Part shown: positions 9,159-17,987 of the stretch, in pieces | Layout: each line of letters starts with the position of its first letter | How positions within the stretch are numbered: position 1 is the first letter of the stretch | Source of the DNA: DASWJZ01 sp963814905 | GTDB taxonomy: Bacteria; Pseudomonadota; Alphaproteobacteria; Rhizobiales; Afifellaceae | DNA length: 64,000 bases | Direction of reading: 5' to 3' | NCBI GenBank assembly: GCA_963814905.1 | Contig: CAWFEM010000015.1 | Coordinates: 310,001-374,000 of the forward strand | Notes under the pieces: generated by a model | Told to the model about the DNA's origin: nothing | Databases searched by the model: none | What the model saw: the letters and a program-made list of their open reading frames with translations, nothing else | Program-made: the position numbers and the translations under genes

Positions 9159-9955
9159 GGGGCCGCCTGACCATTGCGGGGGAAGCGGGACTGCTGGTCC
9201 TGCTCTACGTCTTTCTCTATGCGCCGATCGCCTACATCGCCTTCGTGTCGGTGGCGCCGAACAGCGTCTGGCCGTTTCCGCCGGGCTTCACGCTCGATCA
9301 TTTCCAGAGCCTGTGGGAGAGCCGCGACTATCACGCCGGGCTCGTCAACAGCCTCATCATCGGCGTCGGCACCGGCGCGGTCTCGACGCTCTTCGCCACC
9401 ATGGCGGCGATGGCGATCCTAAAATTCCGCGAAAAGGGCCGTGGCCTGATCGCCGGGCTTTTCCTCGCTCCGCTCTTCATCGCGCACGTGCTGATCGGGA
9501 TTGCGAGCCTGATGTTCAACAAGACCGTTCTCGGTCTGCCCGGCACGCTGGGCTCTGCGATCATTGCCAACTCGACCTACGCCACCGCGTTCGCGTTCCT
9601 CGTGGTGGTGGCGCAGCTGGCGCGCTACGACTGGCGTCTCGATGAAGCCGCAATGGTGTTCGGCGCCTCGCCCAGCCGGTCGTTCCGCGAGGTCACCTTC
9701 CCGCTGATCTGGCCCGCGGTGCTTGGCGCGTTCATCGTCTCCTTCCTGCTCGCGTTCAACAACCTGGAGATCTCCTACTACAATCTCGGCGCCATCCCGA
9801 CGCTGCCGACGCTGGCTTGGGGATCGCTTCGCCATGGCGTGTCGGAGGAGCTCTATGCGCTTGCGGTGCTCATCAACCTCGCCGTCTTCATCCTGCTTGG
9901 CGTTCTCTACGTGTTGCTGCGCACGGGCATGCTGAAGATCGACTATCGGGACTGA
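9155..9955 (+). CDS. ABC transporter permease (PotC-like)
   Basis: A 266-residue membrane protein, the second permease half of the importer. Hydrophobic segments start at about residue 8, and an EAA loop (LDEAAMVFGASPSRSFREV) lies near residue 160. The ATG overlaps the stop of the previous gene (TTATGA), and its own TGA directly abuts the ATG of the kinase gene, indicating tight co-translation. Confidence 0.87.
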   Translation: MRGRLTIAGEAGLLVLLYVFLYAPIAYIAFVSVAPNSVWPFPPGFTLDHFQSLWESRDYHAGLVNSLIIGVGTGAVSTLFATMAAMAILKFREKGRGLIAGLFLAPLFIAHVLIGIASLMFNKTVLGLPGTLGSAIIANSTYATAFAFLVVVAQLARYDWRLDEAAMVFGASPSRSFREVTFPLIWPAVLGAFIVSFLLAFNNLEISYYNLGAIPTLPTLAWGSLRHGVSEELYALAVLINLAVFILLGVLYVLLRTGMLKIDYRD

Positions 9956-11377
9956 ATGCCCCGTATCGTCGCCATCGACCAAGGAACAACCTCCACCCGC
10001 GCGCTCGTAGTGGAAGACGGCGTGGCGCAGCTCGTCCATGCCGTCGCGCACAGACAGAGCTACCCGCAGGCCGGCTGGGTGGAGCATGACCCGCGCGAGC
10101 TCCTCGCCAATGTTGAGGCCTGCCTCGACGCCGCCGGGCCTTGCGACGCGGTGGCGCTGGCCAACCAGGGCGAGAGCTGCCTCGCCTGGGATGGGAAAAG
10201 CGGCGAGCCGCTCTCGCCGGTCATCGTCTGGCAGGATTCGCGGACGCAGGAGGCGGTGGAACGTCTTGCCGCCGACGGTGCCGGGGATGTCGTGCGCCAG
10301 CGTGCCGGCCTGCCGCTCGACCCCTACTTCTCCGCCAGCAAGCTCGCCTGGCTGCTGGAGCATGCGGAGGGCGCACGCGACCTCCTGCGCCACGGCCGGC
10401 TGCGGCTCGGCACGACAGACGCGTTCTATATCCAGCGGCTGACCGGCACGGCCTCGACCGACGTCTCGACTGCGGCGCGCACGTCGCTGATGAGCCTTGC
10501 CGCCTGCACCTGGGACGCGGAGCTCTGCCGGCTCTTCGGCGTTCCCATGGAGACGCTGCCGCCGATCCGCTCGAGCGTCAGCGACTTCGGAGAGATCAGG
10601 CGGCCGGGCTTCACCGCACCGCTTCGCGCCAGCATCGTCGATCAGGCCGCATCGCTCTATGGTCACGGCTGCCGGCGTCGTGGCGACGCCAAGGTAACTT
10701 TCGGAACCGGCGCCTTCGCGTTGGCGCTCACCGGCGAATCGCCCGCCGACCCGCGCGCTACCGGTCTCGTGTCGACGGCCGTCTGGCAAGTCGGCGGCCG
10801 CACGAGCTACGCGCTCGATGGCGGCGTCTACAATGCCAGCTCCGCCGTCGACTGGGCGCGCCGCCTTGGGCTGTTCTCCGACTTCGCCGAGATCGACACT
10901 TTCCAAGCAGCGCCAGCGATCGCGCGGGACATCGCTTTCGTCCCGGCGCTATCCGGCCTCGCTTGCCCGCATTGGGATCGCCGCGCCGCCGGACTGTGGC
11001 TGGGGCTGTCGCTGGACACGACGCGGAGCGACATGATGCAGGCAGTGCTCGAAGGCGTGGCGCTCAGGGCTGCAGAGGTCGTCGCGACGATCAACGCCAT
11101 AGCTCCGGTCGGCGATACGCTGTCAATCGACGGAGGGTTGTCGGCCAATCGCTATTTTTGCCAGTTCCTGGCCGATATCCTGGGGCGAGAGATCCGCGTC
11201 CCCAGTCTGAGCGAGCTGACGGCAGCCGGCGCGGCTGCGGTGATCGGAGCAGAATTGGAAGGTGAAGGTCCTGCCCGCATCGTAACCCCCGGCACGATTG
11301 ACCGCGACCGCTTGCGAACCCGCTTCAGTGAGGCGGTCGCCCGCGCCGGCGGGTGGAAGCAAGCGAAGACGCACTGA
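9956..11377 (+). CDS. FGGY family kinase, glycerol-kinase-like
   Basis: A 473-residue sugar/polyol kinase. The phosphate loop AIDQGTTSTRA (residues 6-16), GWVEHDP, VWQDSRT and LDPYFSASKL match glycerol kinase, as does an IVDQAASLYG segment carrying the catalytic-type Asp. However, the glycerol-binding Arg-Glu pair of true GlpK (NQRET) is changed to NQGES, so the Arg is lost, which argues for a different polyol. It would phosphorylate the imported substrate before the two flavoproteins oxidise it, and the product may be the DeoR ligand. Last gene of the operon. Confidence 0.83.
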   Translation: MPRIVAIDQGTTSTRALVVEDGVAQLVHAVAHRQSYPQAGWVEHDPRELLANVEACLDAAGPCDAVALANQGESCLAWDGKSGEPLSPVIVWQDSRTQEAVERLAADGAGDVVRQRAGLPLDPYFSASKLAWLLEHAEGARDLLRHGRLRLGTTDAFYIQRLTGTASTDVSTAARTSLMSLAACTWDAELCRLFGVPMETLPPIRSSVSDFGEIRRPGFTAPLRASIVDQAASLYGHGCRRRGDAKVTFGTGAFALALTGESPADPRATGLVSTAVWQVGGRTSYALDGGVYNASSAVDWARRLGLFSDFAEIDTFQAAPAIARDIAFVPALSGLACPHWDRRAAGLWLGLSLDTTRSDMMQAVLEGVALRAAEVVATINAIAPVGDTLSIDGGLSANRYFCQFLADILGREIRVPSLSELTAAGAAAVIGAELEGEGPARIVTPGTIDRDRLRTRFSEAVARAGGWKQAKTH

Positions 11378-11797
11378 AGGCAACCGTGAATTTGAATCGC
11401 ATTAGGCCTGTCTCGAAACTTCACAATCTGGCCGGAGCATCCCGAACAACCTTCCTCAGGTGATCACGATTAGCGTGCAGCGCTGTGGGAGCAAGACCCG
11501 CGGCGCTTCGCGGACCGCTTGAGTTGCAAAAGCAAGGACGAATGCGATGAGGCCGTCGGCCGAGGGCTCATTGATCCATCCAACCCGATCTGCGATCGGG
11601 ACGTTCTTTCATGGACACCGTTCATGGCGCCCGCTCGCGCCAGCGGTTGAAGACAATCGTGATCGTGATCGCCATCAGGCTCAGCACCCTTCTCCGGCGA
11701 CGTCCCGGCAAGCACGTGCTCGCAGAAATGGATGATTTCCTTCGCTGCCGCTTTGGCGGAAAGCTTCCGCGGCATCGCGCACTGACAAGGAGAAAGC
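11378..11797. other. Intergenic stretch without recognisable gene
   Basis: 420 bases between the kinase gene and the TIM-barrel pseudogene. Frames on both strands are short, Arg/Ser-rich and unlike known proteins. I see no tRNA or clear terminator. It marks the change from the intact polyol operon to the decaying region that follows and may contain remnants too eroded to name. Confidence 0.5.
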
Positions 11798-12290
11798 ATG
11801 CCACGCTTCGAACGCAGCGGGCTTGTCGCGAAATTTCGCGCCATGGCGGACCGTGGCGAGCCTATCGGTCGGCGGCGGCGCGGGCACCGGTCTTTCGGCG
11901 AAATGCGAGGAAGCCGGCGGCATCGACCTCATCGTCATCTATAATTCCGGTCGTTACCGGATGGCCGGGCGCGGCTCGCTCGCCGGGCTGCTTGCGTACG
12001 GCAACGCCAACGAGATCGTAAAGGAGATGGCGCGGGAAGTCCTCCCGGTGGTGAAGCACACACCAGTGCTCGCGGGCGTCAATGGCACCGACCCCTTCGT
12101 GCTCATGGATCCCCTCCTCGACGAACTGAAGACGATGGGCTTTTCTGGCGTGCAGAACTTCCCGACCGTCGGGATGATCGACGGGCTCTTCCGCCGGAGC
12201 CTGGAGGAGACCGGCATGGGCTATGCGCTCGAGATCGACATGATCGGCCGCGCCCACGCCAAGGACCTGCTCACCACGCCGTCCGCGTGC
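11798..12290 (+). pseudogene. Phosphoenolpyruvate hydrolase family (TIM-barrel) protein, frameshifted and truncated
   Basis: ATG 11798 has an AAGGAGAAAGC ribosome site and reads MPRFERSGLVAKFRAMADRG, then loses frame. One extra base near 11866 moves the reading to the frame that continues GGGAGTGLSAKCEEAGGIDL, followed by YNSGRYRMAGRGSLAG and VLAGVNGTDPF. These are typical of the TIM-barrel signal-transduction / PEP hydrolase-like family, usually about 275 residues and found next to Tm-1-like proteins. Similarity stops after AKDLLTTP, where an IS3 fragment begins shortly afterwards on the other strand. About 110 C-terminal residues are missing, so this copy is non-functional whatever the status of the frameshift. 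Confidence 0.75.
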
Positions 12291-12382
12291 AAGCTAGTGA
12301 CACGAGGCGATATCGCCAACGCCATGATGTTCTTTCTCCGGGTTCGTCACTGGGCAGTTCCTCTATTTCGGTGGCGAGCTTC

Positions 12383-12605
12383 TTGAGCAGGATGCGGTTC
12401 TTCATGGTCTGGTGCCAGCGCTCGATCTTGCCCTGGGTCATGGGGTGATAGGGAGCGCCGCGGACGTGATCTATGTCCTTTCCGTCGAGCCATTTGGCGA
12501 GATCGGCCGAGACGTAGCTCGAGCCGTTATCCGACAAGAGCCGCGGCCGATGAACGACCCGGGCCTGGTCCAATCCTGAGGCCTGCGGCGCGAGGTCCAG
12601 TGTGG
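12383..12605 (-). mobile_element. IS3-family transposase (orfB) fragment
   Basis: The minus strand encodes LDLAPQASGLDQARVVHRP, then LLSDNGSSYVSADL and PMTQGKIERWHQTMKNRILL. This is the integrase-core part (second Asp region and the Glu of the DDE triad) of IS3-family OrfB. Both ends are lost: the N-terminal half is absent upstream and homology ends after NRILL. No terminal inverted repeats are visible. The fragment lies directly at the truncation point of the TIM-barrel pseudogene, so insertion and later deletion of this IS probably caused that truncation. Confidence 0.75.
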
Positions 12606-12686
12606 CGGTGACAGTCGGGCGAGCGGCGCTGTCGTGGATGTCGTGGTGGCGATTCCGCCGCGGCCAGTCTGTGAGCCGTCAGATTG

Positions 12687-13601
12687 CTACTTGCCCGGCG
12701 CGTCGAGGAATCTGATCGCTGTTTCGGCGAGCCGCGGATCGGTGAAGATGGTGTAGTGCGTGAGGCCGGGCAGAATCGCGAGCCGATTGGCGTTCATTCC
12801 CGACCCGTCCCACAAGGCGTCGTGCTGTCCCCCGCCGAGAAGCTCGAAGAACTCCACGGTATGAGACGTGCGCACTGCGTCCCAGTCGCCGACGACCAGC
12901 ATTGTGGGAACGTGCATCTGCCTGACCTCATCCGACCAGTCGTAGTCCTGGGCGAGCATTTCGCCGGTCTGGCGAACCAGCTTGTCCCAATTCGCCGGGT
13001 CGGGAGCGATTGCCGTGTAGTTTGCATAAAGCGGGGTCTGCTTCAGTTCCTCGGCCGTCTTCTCGGGCGCGGCCGCGATCGCCTTCATGCCTTGTGCGTT
13101 GTAATCATGCCATCCGGAGAACGCGTAGGGTGTCGAGACCAGGATCAGTTTGTCGACCACTTCCGGATAATCGATGGCCAGGCGCAGGGCGGTGCTCCCA
13201 CCGAGGGAATCGCCCATCACGTCGGCCTTTTCGAAACCGAGAAATTTGATCAGTTCGGCCACGTCGGTTGCCATGTTCGCAAAGGTCATCGGGCGGTCGA
13301 ACGGCAGTGTGCGGCCGTGGCCCTGCAGGTCCACTCCGATCACCTGCCGGCCTTTGGCCAGGGCCGGCAATATCGGAGCAAACATCTCGATGGAGTAGAA
13401 TCCGCCATGCAACAGGACGAGCGGTTCGCCTTCGCCGTAGATCTCGTAGTAGATCTCGACGCCGTTGACCGGGGCGTCGCCGGACTTGGTGGGGGTTGGA
13501 CGTTGAGGCATCTGCGGGGCCTCCTGGGCCTCTGTGACGATGGGTGCAGCAAGGCTCAGCGCTGTCGCGGCGACAATGGAGACGAGCGTGTGTCTGATCA
13601 T
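12687..13601 (-). CDS. Secreted alpha/beta hydrolase
   Basis: A 304-residue protein with a signal peptide (MIRHTLVSIVAATALSLAAP, cleavage near residue 25) and an alpha/beta-hydrolase fold. LLHGG gives the oxyanion region, GDSLGG holds the nucleophile Ser (about residue 131), VVGDWD holds the acid Asp, and GLTHYTIF supplies the His. Family members act as esterases, lactonases or epoxide/chloroperoxidase-type hydrolases. A relic of a GlxA-type regulator lies divergently about 330 bases upstream, which may once have controlled it. The substrate is unknown. Confidence 0.8.
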   Translation of the reverse strand: MIRHTLVSIVAATALSLAAPIVTEAQEAPQMPQRPTPTKSGDAPVNGVEIYYEIYGEGEPLVLLHGGFYSIEMFAPILPALAKGRQVIGVDLQGHGRTLPFDRPMTFANMATDVAELIKFLGFEKADVMGDSLGGSTALRLAIDYPEVVDKLILVSTPYAFSGWHDYNAQGMKAIAAAPEKTAEELKQTPLYANYTAIAPDPANWDKLVRQTGEMLAQDYDWSDEVRQMHVPTMLVVGDWDAVRTSHTVEFFELLGGGQHDALWDGSGMNANRLAILPGLTHYTIFTDPRLAETAIRFLDAPGK

Positions 13602-13894
13602 TCTGAATCTCCTTGGGGTTCATCTCTAAGACGAACGACCCGTGCGCTTCGCGACATGCTCTCGGGTGTTTCGCGCAAATTTTTTTGCAACTCGCCAGCT
13701 ATCCAGATGCTGCTCTGTCGCGGGATCTGTTACGGAGACGCGCCCAATCCCTCCTATCTCCAGTCTTTCGAGCTTTCTGCACCAAGGACGCACGACGTCC
13801 CTGTCCTCACGACATCCAAATAGTTCTTTTTTCGCGAGCGGGCCTCTCATCGCGGACACACTTCCTTCGTTCGGAATCTAGCAACCAGGCGCCA
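13602..13894. other. Intergenic stretch without recognisable gene
   Basis: About 290 bases of lower GC (including a run of seven T around 13680) between the hydrolase gene and the regulator relic. Frames on both strands look non-coding. The promoter of the hydrolase gene should be here, but I cannot place it with confidence. Confidence 0.4.
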
Positions 13895-13928
13895 CGGCAG
13901 AAATGACAAAGACATAGTATATTCTGCC
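13895..13928 (+). promoter_or_regulatory. Operator-like inverted repeat, copy 1 (GlxA-type)
   Basis: CGGCAG and CTGCC flank a core containing AAATGACAAAGACATAGTAT just before an ATG. The same arrangement with the same core precedes the intact GlxA regulator gene at 17988. The two copies differ at only a few positions, mostly outside the arms, which suggests selection on a binding site or recent duplication. Confidence 0.45.
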
Positions 13929-14008
13929 ATGCACCACGTGATCTTCATCGTTTATCCCGGCTTTGAGTTGCTGGATGCGCGAGCTTTGACAGGTGACATC
14001 AAACTGCG
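13929..14008 (+). pseudogene. Relic of a GlxA-family regulator gene (ends only)
   Basis: ATG 13929 reads MHHVIFIVYPGFELLDA, nearly identical to the first residues of the intact regulator at 17988 (MHKVIFIVYPGFELLDT). After 17 codons the sequence jumps to GAGCTTTGACAGGTGACATC, which matches the 3' end and flank of the same gene near 18951-18985. Almost the whole coding region is therefore deleted, leaving 5' operator, start and 3' flank. It is the remains of a paralogous copy that may have regulated the divergent hydrolase gene. Confidence 0.65.
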
Positions 14009-14255
14009 TGGTCAGCCGAGCGCTCCACGGCAAGATTCTGTCGGCAGTGCGCGTCTTGGCAGGACTTGAAATCCTGCGCGCGAATAGTACGGCCAACATG
14101 GAGAAATTTTGAAAGGAGAGTGACGACAAGCTCGCTTCCACTCTGAGGATCACTCCGTTTTGTCGCCTCGGCCGCCGATCGCTCTCTGGGAGAGCTACCA
14201 CGCTGCCTTGCCATCATCTCGCCCCGAGCTGGCCGTCCGGTGGCCAACGCTCACT

Positions 14256-14933
14256 TTACGTGACATATGTTTCAGGCGACCGCCGATAAGCCTCCTCGCA
14301 TCGCGAAGAGCAGAACCAGTGCCCCACCCGAGGTTCCCTGACATACGCTGAATACGGCGCGTGCATCTTGCAGACAGGGTCGATCCATTTGGGATCAGCG
14401 GCCTCGGCCAGTTCCAGAACGAAGAGCGGAATCTTTTGAGCGATGGAGCGGAGTTGCGTGGGACCAAGCGGCTCTGCCGAGAGGCCCTTCGACTGCGCAA
14501 CCTCGGCAATCGATGCGGTTGTGATCAGCTGGCCGGCCTTCGCCAACCCTGTAATTCGGGAGGCAATATTCACCGTTGAGCCGAAGATATCGCGGCCCCT
14601 GCGGATCACCTTTCCATGGTTCAAACCGCACCGTGTGAGCGGAATTCGCGGCTCGGCCCGACAGGCTGGGAGAAGGCGAGAAAGTGCCTGAAGAGCGAAT
14701 TCAGGTTCCGGAAACAAAAGCATTGCTTCGTCTCCCATCCATTTGAGAAGCCTGCCCTCGTCGCCGACGGAGTTGTGCACCAGCCTCTCGAAGAGATCCA
14801 ACACCCCTATTGCCGCCGCATCTCCAAAAACGTCGGCAATTGCGCTGAAGCCTGCCAAATCGACAAACACCACAGTCGCTTCGACATGATCAGTGTCGTG
14901 CGTCTGGACGTCGGCAACTGCACGTTCAGTCAT
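14256..14933 (-). CDS. Class III nucleotidyl cyclase fused to a YHS-like domain
   Basis: A 225-residue cytoplasmic protein starting at ATG 14933 with GGAG seven bases upstream. Residues about 18-180 are a cyclase homology domain: FVDLAGFSAI carries metal Asp 25, KWMGDEAML the second metal Asp, and FGSTVNIASRI the transition-state Asn/Arg pair. The last about 40 residues (DPVCKMHAP, then HWFCSSRCEEAYRRSP) are a YHS-type metal-binding domain with three cysteines. It should make cAMP (or cGMP), perhaps under control of metal or redox state through the YHS domain. No membrane segment is present. Confidence 0.8.
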   Translation of the reverse strand: MTERAVADVQTHDTDHVEATVVFVDLAGFSAIADVFGDAAAIGVLDLFERLVHNSVGDEGRLLKWMGDEAMLLFPEPEFALQALSRLLPACRAEPRIPLTRCGLNHGKVIRRGRDIFGSTVNIASRITGLAKAGQLITTASIAEVAQSKGLSAEPLGPTQLRSIAQKIPLFVLELAEAADPKWIDPVCKMHAPYSAYVREPRVGHWFCSSRCEEAYRRSPETYVT

Positions 14934-15068
14934 AGCGTCACTCCGGTTCGCCCGAGCGGCACAGCAGCAACCCGTAGGCAGCGCCGCGGTGCCCGGCCGC
15001 ACCCTTGCCCGTCGTTCGTTGGCGCTTTGCCGGCGCCAATAGCGACATGAAGTACTTCGTGCCCCGTT

Positions 15069-15970
15069 CTATTCGCCTTCGTTCTTATACTCTACGGAAT
15101 CAAGCGGCGCGTCGAACTCATAGATGAACCCCTGCTCTTCGTAACGAAGGCGAGGTCCATTGCCCTGATCAGATCGAGTGGCGGTCGCGAGCAGAGTGGA
15201 ACCGAAGCCGGTGCTGGAAGGCGGTTTGACAGGTGGCCCCCCTCGCTCCTGCCAACGAACGACAAATCGAGGACCGTTCTCTTCTCCCTCCCCCACCTCC
15301 CAAACCACTTCTACACGTCCCTTCGCTGTCGACAGCGCTCCGTGTTTGACGGCATTGGTCGCCAGCTCATGAAGAAGAAGGGCCAAGGTCCGCACGACAT
15401 CGGCCTTGATTGTGAGCTCGGGCCCACGTGTCGTCACCTGACCAAAGTACACGTCGAGCTCCGCGCCGATAAGGTCGACCAACCCGACACCCTGCCAATT
15501 CGTATTCAGGAAGATCATGCGCTCGGGATAGGGAATGTATTCGCTATCCGCTCGCGAATTCCCAGCTCGGTCTCAGCAAGACCCCGCGAGACGACGGCTT
15601 GCACAACAGCGAGAATGTTCTTTACCCGATGCGCGAGCTCGCGCATCAGGAGATTTCGTTGTGCATCACGCTCCGCAAGCCTCTCGCTGGCCCTCTGCAT
15701 CGCATCTATTACAACGTTCGCTTCGACGACACCGGAGCGGTTGGACGAGAGGGCCGCGCCACGTCCGAGTTCTTTTGCCGACCTGGCCATGAGGGATAGC
15801 GGCAGCTCGAGCCTTCGGGCGAGCCCGAGGGCCAGCAATATTGCCGCGATACCCGTTGCAACCCACACGAACAACGAGTTGCGCTCGTTCGCGTCACGCC
15901 GCACGTGGCGCAGAACATGGGCGTCCGGGGGTCGACGACCGAAGGTCAGCACCGATCGACGCAAATTCAA
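15069..15970 (-). pseudogene. HWE/HisKA_2-type sensor histidine kinase, 5'-truncated and frameshifted
   Basis: The 5' part (15970 to about 15530) encodes the end of a sensor region, one membrane segment (about residues 32-52), a HAMP-like stretch and the dimerisation box RELAHRVKNILAVVQAVV with the phospho-accepting His. The frame then changes by -1 near 15520, and the rest (NTNWQGVGL, LHELATNAVKHGALS, GFGSTLLATATRSDQG) is the ATPase domain of HWE/HisKA_2 kinases. The usual N-terminal sensor domain is missing because the frame runs into the reductase gene upstream. It is most likely dead. No partner response regulator lies nearby. Confidence 0.72.
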
Positions 15971-16599
15971 TCAGCTGCGCGTGTGAACGTCAGGTGTGTC
16001 ACACCGCTGGGCGATGAGACGGACTCGATCGCGTAAGTCCTTTCAAGGCCCTCTAACCCGTCCCAGAGCCGGACACCCCGTCCGAGCAGGATGGGAACCA
16101 CAGCGACATGCATATGGTCGACCAGCCCGGCAGCGAGGAACGCACGGAGCATCGTGGCGCCGCCACCCAGGCGCACATCCTTTCCGCCCGCAGCCTCGCG
16201 GGCCACTTCAAGTGCTTCGGCCGGAGAAGCATCGATGAAGTGGAAGACCGTGCCGCCCTCCATCTCGATCGACGGACGCACATGATGGGTCATAACGAAA
16301 ACCGGCGAGTGGAACGGCGGATTGGGGCCCCACGCGCCTTTCCACTGCGGGTCCTCGTGCCATCCCGGGTGACCGAACTTGCCGGCGCCCATGATTTCGG
16401 CGCCGAAGCCTAGATCGTGCTGCTGAACGAACACGTCATCGACGCCAGTGCTTCCGCCGGGCTGCCACCACCGGGTGGCGAACATCCATTCGTGCAGCCT
16501 GTCACCGGCGTGACCAAAATGTGCGGTTGCACTCTGACCCTCGCCCGTGCCGAAGCCATCGAGGGAAATGGCGAAGTTGTGAATGCGAACACGTGACAT
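15967..16599 (-). CDS. Dihydrofolate reductase family protein (RibD C-terminal domain)
   Basis: A 210-residue protein with the DHFR/RibD-C fold: MSRVRIHNFAISLDGF at the N terminus, GAEIMGAGKF, PVFVMTHH, and VRLGGGATMLRAFLAAGLVD near the NADPH site, ending in a beta strand THLTFTRA. Relatives are NADPH-dependent reductases of unknown substrate, often annotated as YyaP/YwjB-like. It is not true folA. AAGGAA lies ten bases before ATG 16599. It just overlaps the start of the kinase relic and seems to be expressed alone. Confidence 0.82.
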   Translation of the reverse strand: MSRVRIHNFAISLDGFGTGEGQSATAHFGHAGDRLHEWMFATRWWQPGGSTGVDDVFVQQHDLGFGAEIMGAGKFGHPGWHEDPQWKGAWGPNPPFHSPVFVMTHHVRPSIEMEGGTVFHFIDASPAEALEVAREAAGGKDVRLGGGATMLRAFLAAGLVDHMHVAVVPILLGRGVRLWDGLEGLERTYAIESVSSPSGVTHLTFTRAAD

Positions 16600-16713
16600 G
16601 CTGTTGTTCCTTTTTATTGGTGTGTTTCGGAAGCCAGTGCCTGGCGATATTATTTCGTCGAACGGGGAGAGGCGGATTCGAGATACGTGAAAACTCTTTT
16701 TTGCAGCGGCCTG

Positions 16714-17865
16714 CTATCGAGCCGCCTCTTGCCGCGGATACTCGAGCTGCATGGCGACGACATTCGTCGTCCGCTCGCCATAGCGTTCAGTGATGGCTGC
16801 AAGCGTCTGATCCAGCGCCTGAACAAGCGGTTTGTCAGGGAAGGTCGACACCCGACGGTCTTCCGGCCAGTCGTCACCGGCACGATCCGGCAGGACATGA
16901 ACACCGTTGGCCGTCACCACCGCAGAGGTGGACGCCGCGAACGTGACGGCATCGGATCGATAGGTCCGCGTCCAGGCGTCGGCCACTAGGGCGAGCGACA
17001 CTTCGTCCATTCCGGATTGAAGCTCAATGCCCCAGGTGTCGCGGTTCCAAAACGCCATGCGGTTGACGAGTACCGTCGTGGCGAAGGGGCGCGTGAATTT
17101 GAATGCGGCGCTCGCGTGCCGCATATTCCAGGTTTCGATGCCGAGATCGCGGGCGACCGCCTCTGCCTTCGTGCGCCCTGCAATCGCTTCGATCAGTGTC
17201 AGCATCATCGGCATAGCGGCGGTAATGCCGGTCGTGGTCACGACATTCCCGTCAGCCACCATGCGTCGGTCGGCGACATACTCGATCGTCGGGTTCCGTT
17301 TGAGCATCTCGCCGCGATAGTACCAGTGTGTGGTCGCGCGCTTGCCGTCGAGCAGGCCGGACGCAGCAACCACTTTCGCTCCCGCACAGACACCGATGAT
17401 CATCGCACCCTTCCGCGACTGGTCCTGTAGCCAGGCCGACACCGCCGGATCGTCATCGCGGCTCATGGCCGGCACGATGACATAATCCGCTCCGTCGGGA
17501 CGTTCGGCGTCGAACTCCGCGATCGTCGCATCCGGCTCCACCCGAAGCACGGGATAGAGCTGAACAGGGCCCGGACCGGTCGCCAGCATCACCACATCGG
17601 CCACATCCGCGCGCCTCAGGATACCGGTCGTCGTCACATAGTCGTTGGTTTCAGTAGCGTCATTGAGCCCGATGACTGCAATGACGGGGCGGCGTTCTCC
17701 TTCATATCGCAGCGTTGCGAGCATCGCGTCGGCTTCTTCCTGCGGCACCGGCGGCGCCTCCGCCGAAGCCGTCGCGGTGGGCAAGCTCAATACCCAGCCG
17801 CCAAAGCCTAACAAGCCAAGGACCACGACAGCGGCCCCGCCCCAAATAAGGATAGATTTCGACAT
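16714..17865 (-). CDS. Membrane-anchored DJ-1/PfpI family protein
   Basis: A 383-residue protein. One N-terminal hydrophobic segment (residues about 5-30) anchors or exports it, then a DJ-1/PfpI (class I glutamine-amidotransferase-like) domain follows, with the nucleophile elbow IGVCAGAKVVAASGLLDG (Cys near residue 160) and ATTHWYYRGE. The about 130 C-terminal residues are less conserved. It diverges from a GlxA-family regulator whose own N-terminal domain is of the same superfamily, an arrangement seen when such regulators control a DJ-1-like partner. Members act as amidases, isonitrile hydratases or glyoxalases; which applies here is unknown. Confidence 0.78.
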   Translation of the reverse strand: MSKSILIWGGAAVVVLGLLGFGGWVLSLPTATASAEAPPVPQEEADAMLATLRYEGERRPVIAVIGLNDATETNDYVTTTGILRRADVADVVMLATGPGPVQLYPVLRVEPDATIAEFDAERPDGADYVIVPAMSRDDDPAVSAWLQDQSRKGAMIIGVCAGAKVVAASGLLDGKRATTHWYYRGEMLKRNPTIEYVADRRMVADGNVVTTTGITAAMPMMLTLIEAIAGRTKAEAVARDLGIETWNMRHASAAFKFTRPFATTVLVNRMAFWNRDTWGIELQSGMDEVSLALVADAWTRTYRSDAVTFAASTSAVVTANGVHVLPDRAGDDWPEDRRVSTFPDKPLVQALDQTLAAITERYGERTTNVVAMQLEYPRQEAAR

Positions 17866-17952
17866 GGCAGCTATCTCCAGTGAAGGATCGGATGAGCCGC
17901 AAATTGGCCGGCACTTCCATTGGCTGGTGCGAAATCTAGCAGTCGGGCGCTA

Positions 17953-17987
17953 TGGCAGGAATGACAACGACATGGTATTTTCTGCCA
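17953..17987 (+). promoter_or_regulatory. Operator-like inverted repeat, copy 2 (GlxA-type)
   Basis: TGGCAG (17953-17958) and CTGCCA (17982-17987) form perfect 6-base inverted arms around a core with GAATGACAACGACATGGTAT, ending directly at the regulator start codon. The divergent DJ-1/PfpI gene starts 88 bases to the left. The arms and core recur in front of the regulator relic at 13929. A binding site for the AraC-type regulator itself (autorepression) is the simplest explanation. Confidence 0.5.

Noticed and set aside
13878..14201. Minus-strand frame of 107 codons over the regulator relic
   Set aside because: It is the antisense of the operator and start region of the GlxA copy; no protein features.
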